Source: CAIWHR01 sp963811685 (GTDB taxonomy: Bacteria; Pseudomonadota; Gammaproteobacteria; Burkholderiales; Casimicrobiaceae). Taken from it: 64,000 nt of DNA. Shown here piece by piece: positions 48,817-58,318 of the stretch (positions are counted from its first letter, which is position 1; every line of letters starts with the position of its first letter). The notes beneath the pieces are model-generated. The model made no database searches. It was not told where the DNA came from and saw only the letters and a list, made by a program, of their open reading frames with translations. The DNA is taken from positions 62,001-126,000 of the forward strand of contig CAWESK010000021.1 of the NCBI GenBank assembly GCA_963811685.1. The letters run 5' to 3'. The translations under genes and the position numbers were made by a program.

Positions 48817-50467
48817 ATGGGCGCGACCGCGAGCACTCCATTTCCGAACCAGCCGCTGCCGTACGCGGACCGCAATCTGTACGCGGACGACCTCGCGCTC
48901 CAGGAGGCGCTTGCGCGCGATGGCGGCGCGTGGGCGGAGAGCGCAGTGCAAGAATGGGGCGCCACCCTTGGCGCCGCGGCGACGCTCGGGCTCGGCGACG
49001 CCGCGAATCGCCATCCGCCCGAGCTTGCGCTGTTCGACGCACGCGGCGAGCGCATCGACGCCATCGCATTTCACCCGGCGTGGCATGAGCTGATGCGTCT
49101 CGCCACCGCCGCCGGCGTCCACTGCAGTCCGTGGGCCGATCCGCGCCCGGGCGCGCAAGTCGCGCGCGCCGCGCACGTCCATCTGCATGCGCAGGTCGAA
49201 AACGGCACGCAATGCCCGTTGACGATGACGTACGCGAGCGTGCCGGTGCTGCGCGATGCCGCTGCCGCGCTGCCGGCGCTCGGGCGCGATTGGCTGCCCC
49301 GCGTTCTCGCGCTCGATTACGATCCGCGCGACCTGCCCTCTGGCGGCCAAGCGCGCGGCGCTTATCGGCATGGGGATGACCGAGCGGCAGGGCGGCTCGG
49401 ATGTCCGCAGCAATCGCACGCGGGCGACCCCCGGCGTGGACGGCGGGGTGCGGCTCACCGGCCATAAATGGTTCTTCTCCGCGCCGCAGTGCGACGCGCA
49501 CCTCGTGCTGGCGCAGGAGGACGCCGGTCTCTCGTGCTTCCTGCTGCCCAGAATCCTCGCCGATGGAACGCGCAACGCCGTGCGGATCAACCGATTGAAG
49601 GACAAGCTCGGCAACCGGTCGAACGCGTCCGCCGAAGTCGAATTCGACGGCGCGCATGCCTGGCGGGTCGGCGAGGCCGGCCGTGGCGTCGCCACGATTC
49701 TCGAAATGGTCCAGCACACCCGCCTCGATTGCGCGCTCGCGACCGCGGGCATGATGCGCGCGGCCGTTGCGCGAGCGATCCACCACGCGCGGCACCGGAT
49801 CGCGTTCGGCCGCAAGCTCGTGGAGCAACCCTTGATGACCGAAGTGCTCGCGGACCTCGCGCTCGAAAGCGAGGCCGCGACGGCGCTTTCCATGCGCCTC
49901 GCGCGCGCATACGATGCGCCGGAAGGGCATCCGGAGCGCGCGCTTGCGCGGATCCTCACCCCCGCCGCGAAATACTGGGTGTGCAAGCGCGGTCCGGCGC
50001 TCGCTGCGGAAGCGATGGAAGTGCTGGGCGGCAACGGCTACGTCGAGGAATCGGCGTTGCCGCGTCTCTATCGTGAAATGCCGGTCAACTCGATCTGGGA
50101 AGGTTCGGGCAACGTGATGGCCCTCGATGTCGTCCGCGCGACGCGACGGGAGCCCGCGGCCATCGCCGCACTCGGCGCCCTGCTCGACGAGGCGCGCGGC
50201 GCGAATCCGGACTACGACGCGTACGCGTCTGCGCTGATGAAGGAAATCGGGACGCTCGCCGACGAACCGGCCGCGGCGCGGAGGATTGCGCAGGCGATCG
50301 CAACGACCTGCGCGGCATCGATCCTCGTCCGCCACGCGCCGGCGGCCGTGGCCGACGCCTATTGCGCGACGCGTCTCGGCCCTCGCGCTTTGGGCGGTGG
50401 CGCGTTCGGCGCGCTGCCGTTGCGAAGTGCCGCCGCCGCGATCGTCGAGCGCGCGCTACCGGGCTGA
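48817..50467 (+). CDS. aidB: AidB-like acyl-CoA dehydrogenase (one frameshift)
   Basis: Flavoprotein of the AidB branch of acyl-CoA dehydrogenases, linked in E. coli to the adaptive response to alkylation. ~550 residues after repair. Near 49345 an extra base shifts PRDLP into AAKRAALIGMGMTERQGGSD. Then GHKWFFSAPQCDAHLVLAQE, FDGAHAWRVGEAGRGVATIL, EAMEVLGGNGYVEESALPRL and YREMPVNSIWEGSGNVMALD follow, all AidB-specific. The extra C-terminal domain is present. No ada or alkB gene is nearby, so a role in DNA repair is uncertain. It follows the EamA gene by 9 bp. Confidence 0.88.
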
Positions 50468-50502
50468 CCGCGCGACGCGCTGCCTTCCTGCGGGGAGACG
50501 GC

Positions 50503-51423
50503 TCAGCGCGGCAACGGTTCCGCCGCGAGCGCCGTCCGGATGGCGCGGAGCTTCGCCTTCAGCCGGCGCTCGTTGTCGAGACCGACGCGGACCATGGCCT
50601 TTTGCCCCGCCGACAGCTCTTCCAGCGCCGGGTCCGCGAATTCGTAGACGATCCGGGGCTGGGTCACGTACACCGGCGGCGGCGGCTCCGGGGCCGCCAG
50701 CAGATGATCGATCACGACGATCACGCGATCGTTGAAGTAGCCCTTCGGATAGCCGAGCTCGACATACGCCTGCTGCAACAGCGGGTAGAGCCGAACGTAG
50801 AAACCGGTCAACCGGCTGGTGTCGATCGCCTCGGCGGCGCTCACGTACGCGGCGTACCTGGCGGCATTGTCGGCGGCGATCGCCGTCCCGCGCGCGTTCG
50901 CCGATGTCAGCATCGTTCCGCTGGCGGATCGTATCGGCCGCGCCTGCAGGGCGAGCGTCTTTTGCGGCAGCCCATCGACGGTCGCGACGATATGGCGGAC
51001 GATCCCGTCGGGGACCAGAAGGCGAATCCATGTGTCGCCGTTCTGGATCGTCGCGATGGCGTCCTTCGCGAGCGCATCGCTGTCATCGAGCTGCGGCAGT
51101 GGCGAGGCGAGCTGCATCGCATCCGCGGCCCCGGCAATGTTCTCGACGGGATGGCGGATTCCCGGCTCGGCCTGCTCGACGGCCTGCGGCGGGGTAACGG
51201 CAGGCGCCGCAACCGGCGCCGGCGCGTTGACGCCCGGCCACAGGAAATAGAGCGCGGCTCCGCCAGCGATCAGCGCAAGAACGACGAGCATGACGATCGG
51301 CGCTCGCGCCGAGCGCTTTGGCACAGTCGCGCGTCCTGCGGGCTCCAGAGAGTCCGCGGCGGGGTCGCCGAGCACGAATTGCGGATCAGGATCGAGCGCT
51401 TTGGAAGGCACGGTGATCGTCAT
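50503..51423 (-). CDS. DUF3014 domain protein, single-pass membrane protein
   Basis: Uncharacterised envelope protein of 306 residues. A cytoplasmic N-terminus of ~40 residues is followed by one membrane helix (APIVMLVVLALIAGGAALYF), a Pro/Ala-rich linker and a periplasmic DUF3014 region: LPQLDDSDALAKDAIATIQN, RHIVATVDGLPQKTLALQAR, DTSRLTGFYVRLYPLLQQAY and ELGYPKGYFNDRVIVVIDHL. The ATG at 51423 (MTITVPSKALDPDPQFVLGD) starts just before the helix region. Function unknown. It is downstream of mtfA on the same strand. Confidence 0.85.
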   Translation of the reverse strand: MTITVPSKALDPDPQFVLGDPAADSLEPAGRATVPKRSARAPIVMLVVLALIAGGAALYFLWPGVNAPAPVAAPAVTPPQAVEQAEPGIRHPVENIAGAADAMQLASPLPQLDDSDALAKDAIATIQNGDTWIRLLVPDGIVRHIVATVDGLPQKTLALQARPIRSASGTMLTSANARGTAIAADNAARYAAYVSAAEAIDTSRLTGFYVRLYPLLQQAYVELGYPKGYFNDRVIVVIDHLLAAPEPPPPVYVTQPRIVYEFADPALEELSAGQKAMVRVGLDNERRLKAKLRAIRTALAAEPLPR

Positions 51424-51485
51424 CGTCCTGGTGATCGTTCTTTGGAGCGAGGCCCCGGCGAAGAGTTCCGCCGCGAATCCGTCGC

Positions 51486-52295
51486 CTACTCGTCCAGCAG
51501 CAGCTCCGTGCGCGATGCAGGATCCTGCTTGTAGAACCACATGAACTGCTTGTAGACCTTGAGATACTCGTGCAGCAGCAGGGTCGGGTCGGCGAAGAAC
51601 ACTTCGGAGAGCACGGCGAAGAATTCGGCCGGCGACTCGGCCGCGTACGGATCGATCGCCGTGTTCTCGCCGCGCTCGACGCGCGCGCGGAAATCCTCGT
51701 ATGCCGAGGTCAGGGATTTCTTCCAGATGTGGGGAGGCATCGTCGCCGGCAGCGGCGGGCAGCCGTTCGCCTCGCCGTTGCGCATGTCCAGCTTGTGCGC
51801 GAATTCATGGATGACGAGATTCATCCCGGCGGCGTCCCAGTCGGCGGACGCTTCGACGTCGGGCCAGGACAGCACGACCGGCCCGCCCGGCATCGCCTCG
51901 CCGGCGAGCGGTCCGTCGTTGCGGTGCACGACGCCGGCATCGTCCTCGAACTCCCAGCCCGGGATGAATTCGTCCGGATAGACGATGACGTTCTCCCAGC
52001 CGTCGTAATAGGCCATGTCGAGGTAGAGCACGAGCACGCAGGCCTGGATCGCGATGATCACGCGCTGCAGCGGCGTGACGACGTGCTCGCGCGCGCCGAC
52101 GATCGACTTGGCCGACAGGAAGAGCACGACCTTGTTGCGCAGCCGCACGAGCTCGTCGTCGGTGTAGATCGCGACGAACGGCAGCGACTCGAGCGCCTCG
52201 CGCCACAGCGGGTCGGGAATCGCCGCGCTTCGGAGGACGCGCCGCTGACGCCATTTGCGGAGGCCGGCCAGCATGGGGCTCTCAGCTGCCGTCAC
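51486..52295 (-). CDS. mtfA: M90 family zinc peptidase, Mlc titration factor A-like
   Basis: Zinc metalloprotease related to E. coli MtfA, which binds the glucose repressor Mlc and so affects ptsG expression. It has 269 residues. The zinc motif HEFAHKLDM (HExxH) lies near residue 155, preceded by DWDAAGMNLVI, and a downstream Glu is in ESPAEFFAVLSEVFFADPTL. QACVLVLYLDMAYYDGWENV and VYPDEFIPGWEFEDDAGVVH are family blocks. The GTG at 52295 overlaps the rmuC stop; the ATG at 52274 is an alternative. It is translationally coupled to rmuC. Confidence 0.92.
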   Translation of the reverse strand: MTAAESPMLAGLRKWRQRRVLRSAAIPDPLWREALESLPFVAIYTDDELVRLRNKVVLFLSAKSIVGAREHVVTPLQRVIIAIQACVLVLYLDMAYYDGWENVIVYPDEFIPGWEFEDDAGVVHRNDGPLAGEAMPGGPVVLSWPDVEASADWDAAGMNLVIHEFAHKLDMRNGEANGCPPLPATMPPHIWKKSLTSAYEDFRARVERGENTAIDPYAAESPAEFFAVLSEVFFADPTLLLHEYLKVYKQFMWFYKQDPASRTELLLDE

Positions 52296-53629
52296 GGGAT
52301 TCGTGCGCCTTCGGGTTCGCCCGCCGCCGATGATGCAGCGGCGGCGTCCTCCTCCAGCGTCACACCGATCAGCCGCGCCGCTTCAGGCGCCGGCAACGCT
52401 TCGACGCTGCGGAGCTCGCGCGCGATCGCGCGGCTGCGCACGCCCGCCTTTTCGAGCTCTTCGCCGGCCTTGTCGATGCGCTCCTTGGTCTTTGCGAGCA
52501 CCGCGCCGAACTTGCCGAACTCGCTCTTGACCGCGCCCAGCACCTTCCACACCTCGCTCGATCGTTGCTCGATCACGAGCGTGCGAAACCCCATCTGCAG
52601 GCTGTTGAGGAGCGCCATGAAATTGGTGGGACCGGTGAGCGTGACGCGATAGTCGCGCTGCAGCGCCTCGGCGAACCCGGAGCGGGACATCATTTCAGCG
52701 TAGAGACCTTCGGTCGGCACGAACAGAATCGCAAAATCGGTGGTGTGCGGCGGCGCCACGTAGTTGTCGTGGATCGTTTTCGCCTGAAGGCGCAGAAAGT
52801 CGGCAAGCGACTTTCGTGCCAACTCCGCCGCCGGGGCATCGGCCCTTTCCAGTGCATCCTGCAAACGCTGCCAGTCGTCGAGCGGAAACTTGGCGTCGAC
52901 GGGCAGCCAGCACGGCTTGCCATCGTCTCCCCGACCCGGAAGGCGGATCGCGAATTCGACGCGCTTTCCCGTCCCCGGAACGGTCTCCACGTTGGTGCCG
53001 AACTGCTGCGGCGTCAGCACCTCGGTGAGCAATGCGGCCAACTGCACCTCGCCCCAGGTGCCGCGGGTCTTGACGTTGGTCAGCACGCGCTTCAAATCGC
53101 CGACGCCGACGGCCAGGTTCTGCATGTCGCCCAAGCCCTTGTGCACCTGCTCCAACCGGTCGGACACGAGCTTGAACGACGCCCCGAGACGCTGGTCGAG
53201 CGTGGTCTGCAACTTCTCGTCGACGGTCGCGCGCATCTGCTCCAGCTTCTGCGCGTTGTCGGCGCGCAGCGCATCGAGCTTCTGCTCGACGGTCGCGCGG
53301 ACGGCCTCGAGACGCGCGTCGTTGGATTTCGTAAGATCGGCAAGTCGCTCGCCGAAATGCTTGAGCTGCTCGTTCTGGGCGCCGGCCATTCCCGTGAGCT
53401 GCTGCTGCGTGGCCTGCGCCTGTCGCGAGAGCGCGCCGCCGAGCTCCTCGCGCGCGCTCCTCGCGGCGCTTGCCTGCTCGGCGCGGGCATTGGCGAGATC
53501 CTGCTTCATGTCCCGCTCGAAATCGTCGCTCTTCGCCGCCAGCACCGCGAGCTTGCCGAGCGCAAGCGCAATGAGCGCGACCACGACGACCAGCGCCGCG
53601 AGGACCACGATGATCGAGATATCCGGCAT
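52292..53629 (-). CDS. rmuC: DNA recombination protein RmuC
   Basis: Predicted nuclease-fold protein that limits inverted-repeat recombination. It has 445 residues. An N-terminal membrane anchor (ISIIVVLAALVVVVALIALA) is followed by a long coiled coil (~residues 30-170, heptad-rich NEQLKHFGERLADLTKSNDA). The conserved RmuC core is GDLKRVLTNVKTRGTWGEVQ, LAALLTEVLTPQQFGTNVET, WLPVDAKFPLDDWQRLQDAL and DFAILFVPTEGLYAEMMSRS. The frame is intact. Confidence 0.95.
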   Translation of the reverse strand: MPDISIIVVLAALVVVVALIALALGKLAVLAAKSDDFERDMKQDLANARAEQASAARSAREELGGALSRQAQATQQQLTGMAGAQNEQLKHFGERLADLTKSNDARLEAVRATVEQKLDALRADNAQKLEQMRATVDEKLQTTLDQRLGASFKLVSDRLEQVHKGLGDMQNLAVGVGDLKRVLTNVKTRGTWGEVQLAALLTEVLTPQQFGTNVETVPGTGKRVEFAIRLPGRGDDGKPCWLPVDAKFPLDDWQRLQDALERADAPAAELARKSLADFLRLQAKTIHDNYVAPPHTTDFAILFVPTEGLYAEMMSRSGFAEALQRDYRVTLTGPTNFMALLNSLQMGFRTLVIEQRSSEVWKVLGAVKSEFGKFGAVLAKTKERIDKAGEELEKAGVRSRAIARELRSVEALPAPEAARLIGVTLEEDAAAASSAAGEPEGARIP

Positions 53630-53655
53630 ACGACGGCGAGTTTACTACGCGCGAA

Positions 53656-54676
53656 TCAGCCGCCGAGCGCGAGTGCCGCGTACGTCGCGAGCCAGTGACC
53701 GCCGAGGTAGTCCGCACTGTCGAGGCCGGACAGTCCCGCTGCGACGTGGCGGGCGGCCGCCTCGCGGGCCGCGGTCGCGCGCGGATCGTCGTCGGGAAGC
53801 GACGATGCGATGCCGCGAAAGCACCACGCGCGAGACAGGTTGAGCCCGTCGAGATGCACGATGTGCGGATCGCCGCGATCGCTGACGTCAACCGGGTTGA
53901 AGAGTTGCGGCGGGCGCCGCTCGGCCATCCCCGGCAGGAACGCGGACAGCCAGCCCGCGAATTCGGCCGGCGCAAGCACGCGGCGCATCAGCTCCGCTTC
54001 GACGAGCGCCGGCGACAGGAAATCGAACCCCGACGGTTCCCATGCCGCCGGAGCGTCGCGGTCGTCCCCGTACCATGCGCGCGCCTTGTCGATGCAAAGC
54101 GATGCGAGCACCGAGTCGCCGGCATGCCGCGCGTATTCGAGCGCGAACAGCAACCCGAACGCGCTGTTCGAGTGCATGCCGTAGCGGATCGGATAATCCG
54201 CCCTGGGCAACCACGCGAGGTAACGCTCGACCATCGCGCGCGCCAGCGGCGCGAGCGACATCGCCCATCGCCGCCCGTCGTCATCGGCAGAGAGCGCGAG
54301 CTCGTCGGCGAGCTTCAGGAGCCACGCCCAGCCATACGGCCGCTCGAACGACTGCGCGTGCGGCCGTCGCAGATATGCGCATTCGGCGGCGATGTTCGGC
54401 GGCGCGAGATGGCGATCGAGCAATGCATCGATTGCCGCACGCTGCGCCAGCGCCCGGATGCAGCCGCCGCACGTGGACCAGCAGCCAATGCATGTGCACG
54501 CAGGAGTGCCAGTCGAAGCTGCCGTAGAAGGCGGGATGCAGCACGCGCGGCGGCAATAGGTCGGCGTCGCCGCCGAGGACGTGATCGGCCTTGCCGGGAT
54601 ATTCGCGAACGACATTCGCCAGCGCGATGTCGGCGAAGCGCGAAGCGGACGATGCATCGAGCGACGGCAATGTCAT
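53656..54676 (-). CDS. DUF2891 family protein (one frameshift)
   Basis: Uncharacterised protein, ~339 residues, with an all-alpha toroid-like composition. It begins MTLPSLDASSASRFADIALA, NVVREYPGKADHVLGGDADL, LHPAFYGSFDWHSCVHMHWL. An extra G near 54470 breaks RRLHP from ALAQRAAIDALLDRHLAPPN. Conserved pieces continue: RPYGWAWLLKLADELALSAD, RYGMHSNSAFGLLFALEYAR, PSGFDFLSPALVEAELMRRV, LFNPVDVSDRGDPHIVHLDG. Function unknown. It diverges from the STAS gene across 133 bp. Confidence 0.87.
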
Positions 54677-54756
54677 GCCGCCGATTGTGGCGCCCGCGCG
54701 CCATCCGCGGCAAGCAGCGAGTGCCGCCGGACGGTGTCGACCTCGCGGCGGAGCCT

Positions 54757-54762
54757 TATAAT
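54757..54762 (+). promoter_or_regulatory. candidate -10 element of the STAS-MBL-CHASE2 operon
   Basis: A perfect TATAAT (54757-54762) lies 47 bp upstream of the STAS gene's GTG. A weak TGTCGA (54735-54740) is 16 bp away as a possible -35. GGAGG precedes the start codon. Confidence 0.45.
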
Positions 54763-54809
54763 CGCGTGCAGAAGCCGTCCGCGCAGCGCTGACGAAACCG
54801 GAGGACAGG

Positions 54810-55190
54810 GTGGAATTCTCCAGTCGCAGACTTGCCGACGTGATCGTGGCCGCGCCGGTGGGGCAAGTCGATCACCTCAGCGCGCAGCAGCTGCAGGCCG
54901 CGCTGGCGCCGATACTGGATGAAGCCGTGGCCGGCAAAACGCCGGTCGTGCTCGATTTTTCGGGCGTCGACTACATCAGCAGCATGGGCCTGCGCGTCCT
55001 GATGATGGCCGCCAAGCAGGTCCGCGCCGCCAACGCGCCCATCGGTGTCGCCGCGCTGCAGCCCGTCGTCGAGGAGATCTTCGACATCGCGCGCTTCAAG
55101 CACGTTCTCGAAGCGTTCCCGTCCGTGCGCGCCGCGCTGCAGAAATTCTCGCCGGCGGCCGCGGCAGCCCACGACGCCTCCGAACCATGA
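54810..55190 (+). CDS. STAS domain protein (anti-sigma factor antagonist type)
   Basis: SpoIIAA/RsbV-like partner-switching protein, 126 residues, a single STAS domain. The conserved strand-helix is VVLDFSGVDYISSMGLRVLM; serines in ISSMGL are the candidate phosphorylation site, although the position equivalent to SpoIIAA Ser58 is Met. GVAALQPVVEEIFDIARFKH is the usual C-terminal part. The GTG at 54810 is supported by GGAGG about 8 bp upstream. Its stop overlaps the MBL gene start (ATGA). The SpoIIE-type phosphatase two genes downstream is its obvious dephosphorylating partner; no anti-sigma kinase is present. Confidence 0.9.
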   Translation: MEFSSRRLADVIVAAPVGQVDHLSAQQLQAALAPILDEAVAGKTPVVLDFSGVDYISSMGLRVLMMAAKQVRAANAPIGVAALQPVVEEIFDIARFKHVLEAFPSVRAALQKFSPAAAAAHDASEP

Positions 55191-56146
55191 AATGCGTCCG
55201 TTTCTGGGGCACCCGCGGATCGTTGCCGGTCGCCCTCACCGCGTCCGGAGTCCGCCAAAAGATAGTGGCTGCGTTGCGCGGCGCGGCGGGGCGCACCTTT
55301 GCATCGGACGGTGAGCTCGATGCCTATGTCGACAGCCTCGGCATCGCCGTGTCCGGCACCTATGGCGGTCACAGTCCGTGCGTCGAGATCGAGACGGGAG
55401 GTCCCGAGTACGTCCTCTGCGACCTCGGCAGCGGCGTGCGCCCCTTCGGCCAGAAGGCCATGGCGCGCCACGGTGCGGGATCGCCGCAGACGTATCACAT
55501 CTTCATGTCCCACGTGCATTGGGATCACATCATGGGGTTTCCGTTCTTCACCCCCGCCTATCTCAAAGGCAACCGGCTCCGCATCTATGGCGGGCACGCC
55601 GGACTCGAGGAGGCTTTGCGACGACAGCACGGCGCACCTTCGTTCCCCGTGGATTTTTCCGCGCTGGGCGCGGACATCGAATTCGTTCGCCTGGAGCCCG
55701 GACGCGAATACGAGGTCGCGGGATTGACGGTCCGCCTCATGCTCCAGCGGCACACCGGAGATTCGTACGGATATCGCTTCACTTCGGCGGGCAGGACCGT
55801 GATCTACTCCACCGACTCCGAGCACAACCTGGCCGACCTTGCGGAGACGAGCCCCTTCGTCGAGTTCTTTCGCGATGCCGACGTGGTCGTATTCGATGCG
55901 ATGTACTCGCTGACCGACGCGATCTCGGTCAAGGCGGACTGGGGCCATTCGAGCAATATCGTCGCCGTCGAGCTGTGCCAGATGGCCGGTGCACGGCATC
56001 TGTGCCTGTTCCATCATGAACCCATCCACGGCGATGAGGCGATATCCCGCGTGCTGGCGGAAACGCGGCGCTACGAGGAAATCTCGCGCACCGGCAAAGC
56101 GCTGCGCGTCACGGCTGCGTACGACGGCCTGGAAATCCCCTTGTGA
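55187..56146 (+). CDS. metallo-beta-lactamase fold hydrolase
   Basis: Cytoplasmic MBL-fold protein of 319 residues. It begins MKCVRFWGTRGSLPVALTAS, with the metal ligands in FMSHVHWDHIMGFPFFTPAY (HxHxDH), TDSEHNLAD and LCLFHHEPIHGDE. The RFWGTRGS start and the FHHEP ending resemble the tRNase Z/phosphorylcholine-esterase-like MBL group, sometimes linked to signalling genes. Substrate unknown; a cyclic nucleotide phosphodiesterase activity is one possibility. Overlaps of 4 bp on both sides tie it to the STAS and CHASE2-phosphatase genes. Confidence 0.88.
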   Translation: MKCVRFWGTRGSLPVALTASGVRQKIVAALRGAAGRTFASDGELDAYVDSLGIAVSGTYGGHSPCVEIETGGPEYVLCDLGSGVRPFGQKAMARHGAGSPQTYHIFMSHVHWDHIMGFPFFTPAYLKGNRLRIYGGHAGLEEALRRQHGAPSFPVDFSALGADIEFVRLEPGREYEVAGLTVRLMLQRHTGDSYGYRFTSAGRTVIYSTDSEHNLADLAETSPFVEFFRDADVVVFDAMYSLTDAISVKADWGHSSNIVAVELCQMAGARHLCLFHHEPIHGDEAISRVLAETRRYEEISRTGKALRVTAAYDGLEIPL

Positions 56147-58278
56147 CCGGTGCTGCGGCAGCGCAGCCTGCGGGATCCGCCGACCGCCGAATTTCCGCCG
56201 TCGGGATCGGTCTGCTGACGCTGCTGGCGGCACTGATCTGGTTCGAGCCACGCTGGGAGCTGCGCCTGCAATCCGCGTGGTTCGATACCTATCAAATGCT
56301 CAAATCGCGGGACGTCGTCTCGATGCCGGTCACGGTTGTCGAGATCGACGAACCAAGCCTCGCGCGGTTGGGTCAATGGCCATGGCCGCGGACGGTCCTC
56401 GCCGGGATGATTCGCGAAATCGAGCGCCACGCACCGGCCGCGATCGGCATCGACATCGTGATGCCCGAACCGGACCGTTTGTCGCCGGAGCGTCTGTTGG
56501 CGAGCGCGAGACAGCGCGATCCCGTGCTTGCGAGCCATCTCGACGCGCTGCCCTCGACCGACAGCGATCTTGCGCACGCGATCGCCGACGGGCCCGTCGT
56601 GCTCGGGCTCGCGGGCACGTTCGACCGCTCGAAAAGCGAAGCGCCGGCGCCGCCGTTCGTCGTGATCGATCGCGCGCCGCCGGACTCCGGCCCGACCGAG
56701 GTCGCAGCAGAGATTCCGCGCTTTGCCGGAGCGCTCACGAACATCGACGAGCTCGACCGGGTCGCGGCCGGGCACGGAGCGATTTCTCTCGGACCCGCGG
56801 AAGACGTGATCCGGCGCGTGCCGCTTGTCGTCCGCGTCGGCGGACGGCTCGTGCCGTCGCTGTCGATGGAGATGCTGCGGGTCGCGCTGCACGTGCCTGA
56901 GTTGCGTCTTTACGCCCGCGGTCCGGCGGTCGAGACCATTGCGGTCGGCGATTTCGTCGCTCCGACGGAAGCGGACGGGCAGCTTCGCGTTTACTACTCC
57001 CCGCGGGATGCCCGTCGTTTTGTATCGGCGGTCGATGTCCTCGACGGCAAGGTCGACCCGACGCGCTTGCGGCAAAAGCTGGTGCTGATCGGCACCACCG
57101 GGCTCGCCATGGTCGACTTTCAGAACACGCCGCTCGGCGAGCGCATGCCCGGAGCCGAAATCCAGGCGCAGCTGCTCGAGAATCTGTACGACCAGACCTG
57201 GCTCTCGCGGCCGGCGTGGGCGCGCGGGTTCGAGCTCGCGGTGTTCGTTCTGTTGGGCATGTCGCTGATCTGGGCGACGCCTCGATGGAAGCCCGCGCAC
57301 GCGGGGCTGCTGGCGCTTGGCTGCATCGCGCTGCCGATTGCCGCCGGTATCGCGGCATTCGTCTGGCGCAGGCTTCTGTTCGACGTGGCGGCACCCGCTC
57401 TCGCCCTGCTCGTCCTGTTCAGCGTCCTGCTCTTGCTGACGCTTGCCGAGGCCAGCCGCCAGCGCAGGACGCTGGAGCGCGCGATCCGCAGGCAGCGCGA
57501 GGAGGCAGCCTATGTCGCGGGTGAGCTTCAAGCGGCAAAGCGCATTCAGGTGGGTTTCCTGCCGCGCGCCGACCTTCTGCGCGACGATCCCCGCGTCGAA
57601 ATCGCCGCCTCGATGATTCCGGCGAAAGAGGTCGGCGGCGACCTTTACGACTATTTTCGGCTGGACGACAAACGGCTCTTCTTTCTCATCGGCGACGTCG
57701 CGGGCAAGGGCCTGTCCGCCAGCCTCTTCATGGCGGTCAGCAAGGCACTCTACAAGAGCACGACGCTCAGAAATCCGCGGGCGACGGTCAGCGACCTCAT
57801 GCAGGCCGCGAACGACGAGGTCTCGCGCGACAACCCGGAGATGTTTTTTGTGACGGCATTTGCCGGCGTGCTCGATCTCGAAAGCGGCGCTCTCGCCTAC
57901 TGCAATGCGGGGCATGTCAACCCGTACCTGTTCCATCCCGCCCGTGGCGAATTCGTGCGGCTCACGGACGGGGCCGGGCCACCCCTTTGCACAGTCGATC
58001 GCTTCGACTATCGGAGCGGTGATCGGCGGATGCGGCCGGGCGAGCTCATCTGTCTCGTCACCGACGGCGTCGTCGACGCGCAGAATCCGGAACGTCAACG
58101 TTATGGAAGCGACCGCCTGCAGGCCGTGATGGCGGCGCAAAGTCGTGACGGGACAACGGCGCGCGCACTGGTCGACGCGGTGTGCGCCGATGTTCGCGTG
58201 TTTGCGGCGGACGCCGAGCCTGCCGATGATCTCACGGTGCTGGCGTTGCGATGGCTGGGACCGCGGGCCGGATCCTAG
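56143..58278 (+). CDS. CHASE2 sensor domain - SpoIIE (PP2C) serine phosphatase
   Basis: Membrane-bound receptor phosphatase of 711 residues. One N-terminal helix (VGIGLLTLLAALIWF) leads to a periplasmic CHASE2 domain (~40-355: VVEIDEPSLARLGQWPWPRT, AIGIDIVMPEPDR, LVLIGTTGLAMVDFQNTPLG). Three more helices follow (~360-440), then a coiled coil (RQRRTLERAIRRQREEAAYV). The C-terminal PP2C/SpoIIE domain keeps its acidic metal ligands: KEVGGDLYDYF, FLIGDVAGKGLSASLFMAVS, LVTDGVVDAQN and AEPADDLTVLAL. It should dephosphorylate the co-encoded STAS protein in response to an external signal. The GTG at 56143 overlaps the MBL stop. Confidence 0.93.
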   Translation: MTGAAAAQPAGSADRRISAVGIGLLTLLAALIWFEPRWELRLQSAWFDTYQMLKSRDVVSMPVTVVEIDEPSLARLGQWPWPRTVLAGMIREIERHAPAAIGIDIVMPEPDRLSPERLLASARQRDPVLASHLDALPSTDSDLAHAIADGPVVLGLAGTFDRSKSEAPAPPFVVIDRAPPDSGPTEVAAEIPRFAGALTNIDELDRVAAGHGAISLGPAEDVIRRVPLVVRVGGRLVPSLSMEMLRVALHVPELRLYARGPAVETIAVGDFVAPTEADGQLRVYYSPRDARRFVSAVDVLDGKVDPTRLRQKLVLIGTTGLAMVDFQNTPLGERMPGAEIQAQLLENLYDQTWLSRPAWARGFELAVFVLLGMSLIWATPRWKPAHAGLLALGCIALPIAAGIAAFVWRRLLFDVAAPALALLVLFSVLLLLTLAEASRQRRTLERAIRRQREEAAYVAGELQAAKRIQVGFLPRADLLRDDPRVEIAASMIPAKEVGGDLYDYFRLDDKRLFFLIGDVAGKGLSASLFMAVSKALYKSTTLRNPRATVSDLMQAANDEVSRDNPEMFFVTAFAGVLDLESGALAYCNAGHVNPYLFHPARGEFVRLTDGAGPPLCTVDRFDYRSGDRRMRPGELICLVTDGVVDAQNPERQRYGSDRLQAVMAAQSRDGTTARALVDAVCADVRVFAADAEPADDLTVLALRWLGPRAGS

Positions 58279-58318
58279 CCGATACGCGTCGTTGCGGCCA
58301 TCACGCGTTTCGCGCGCT

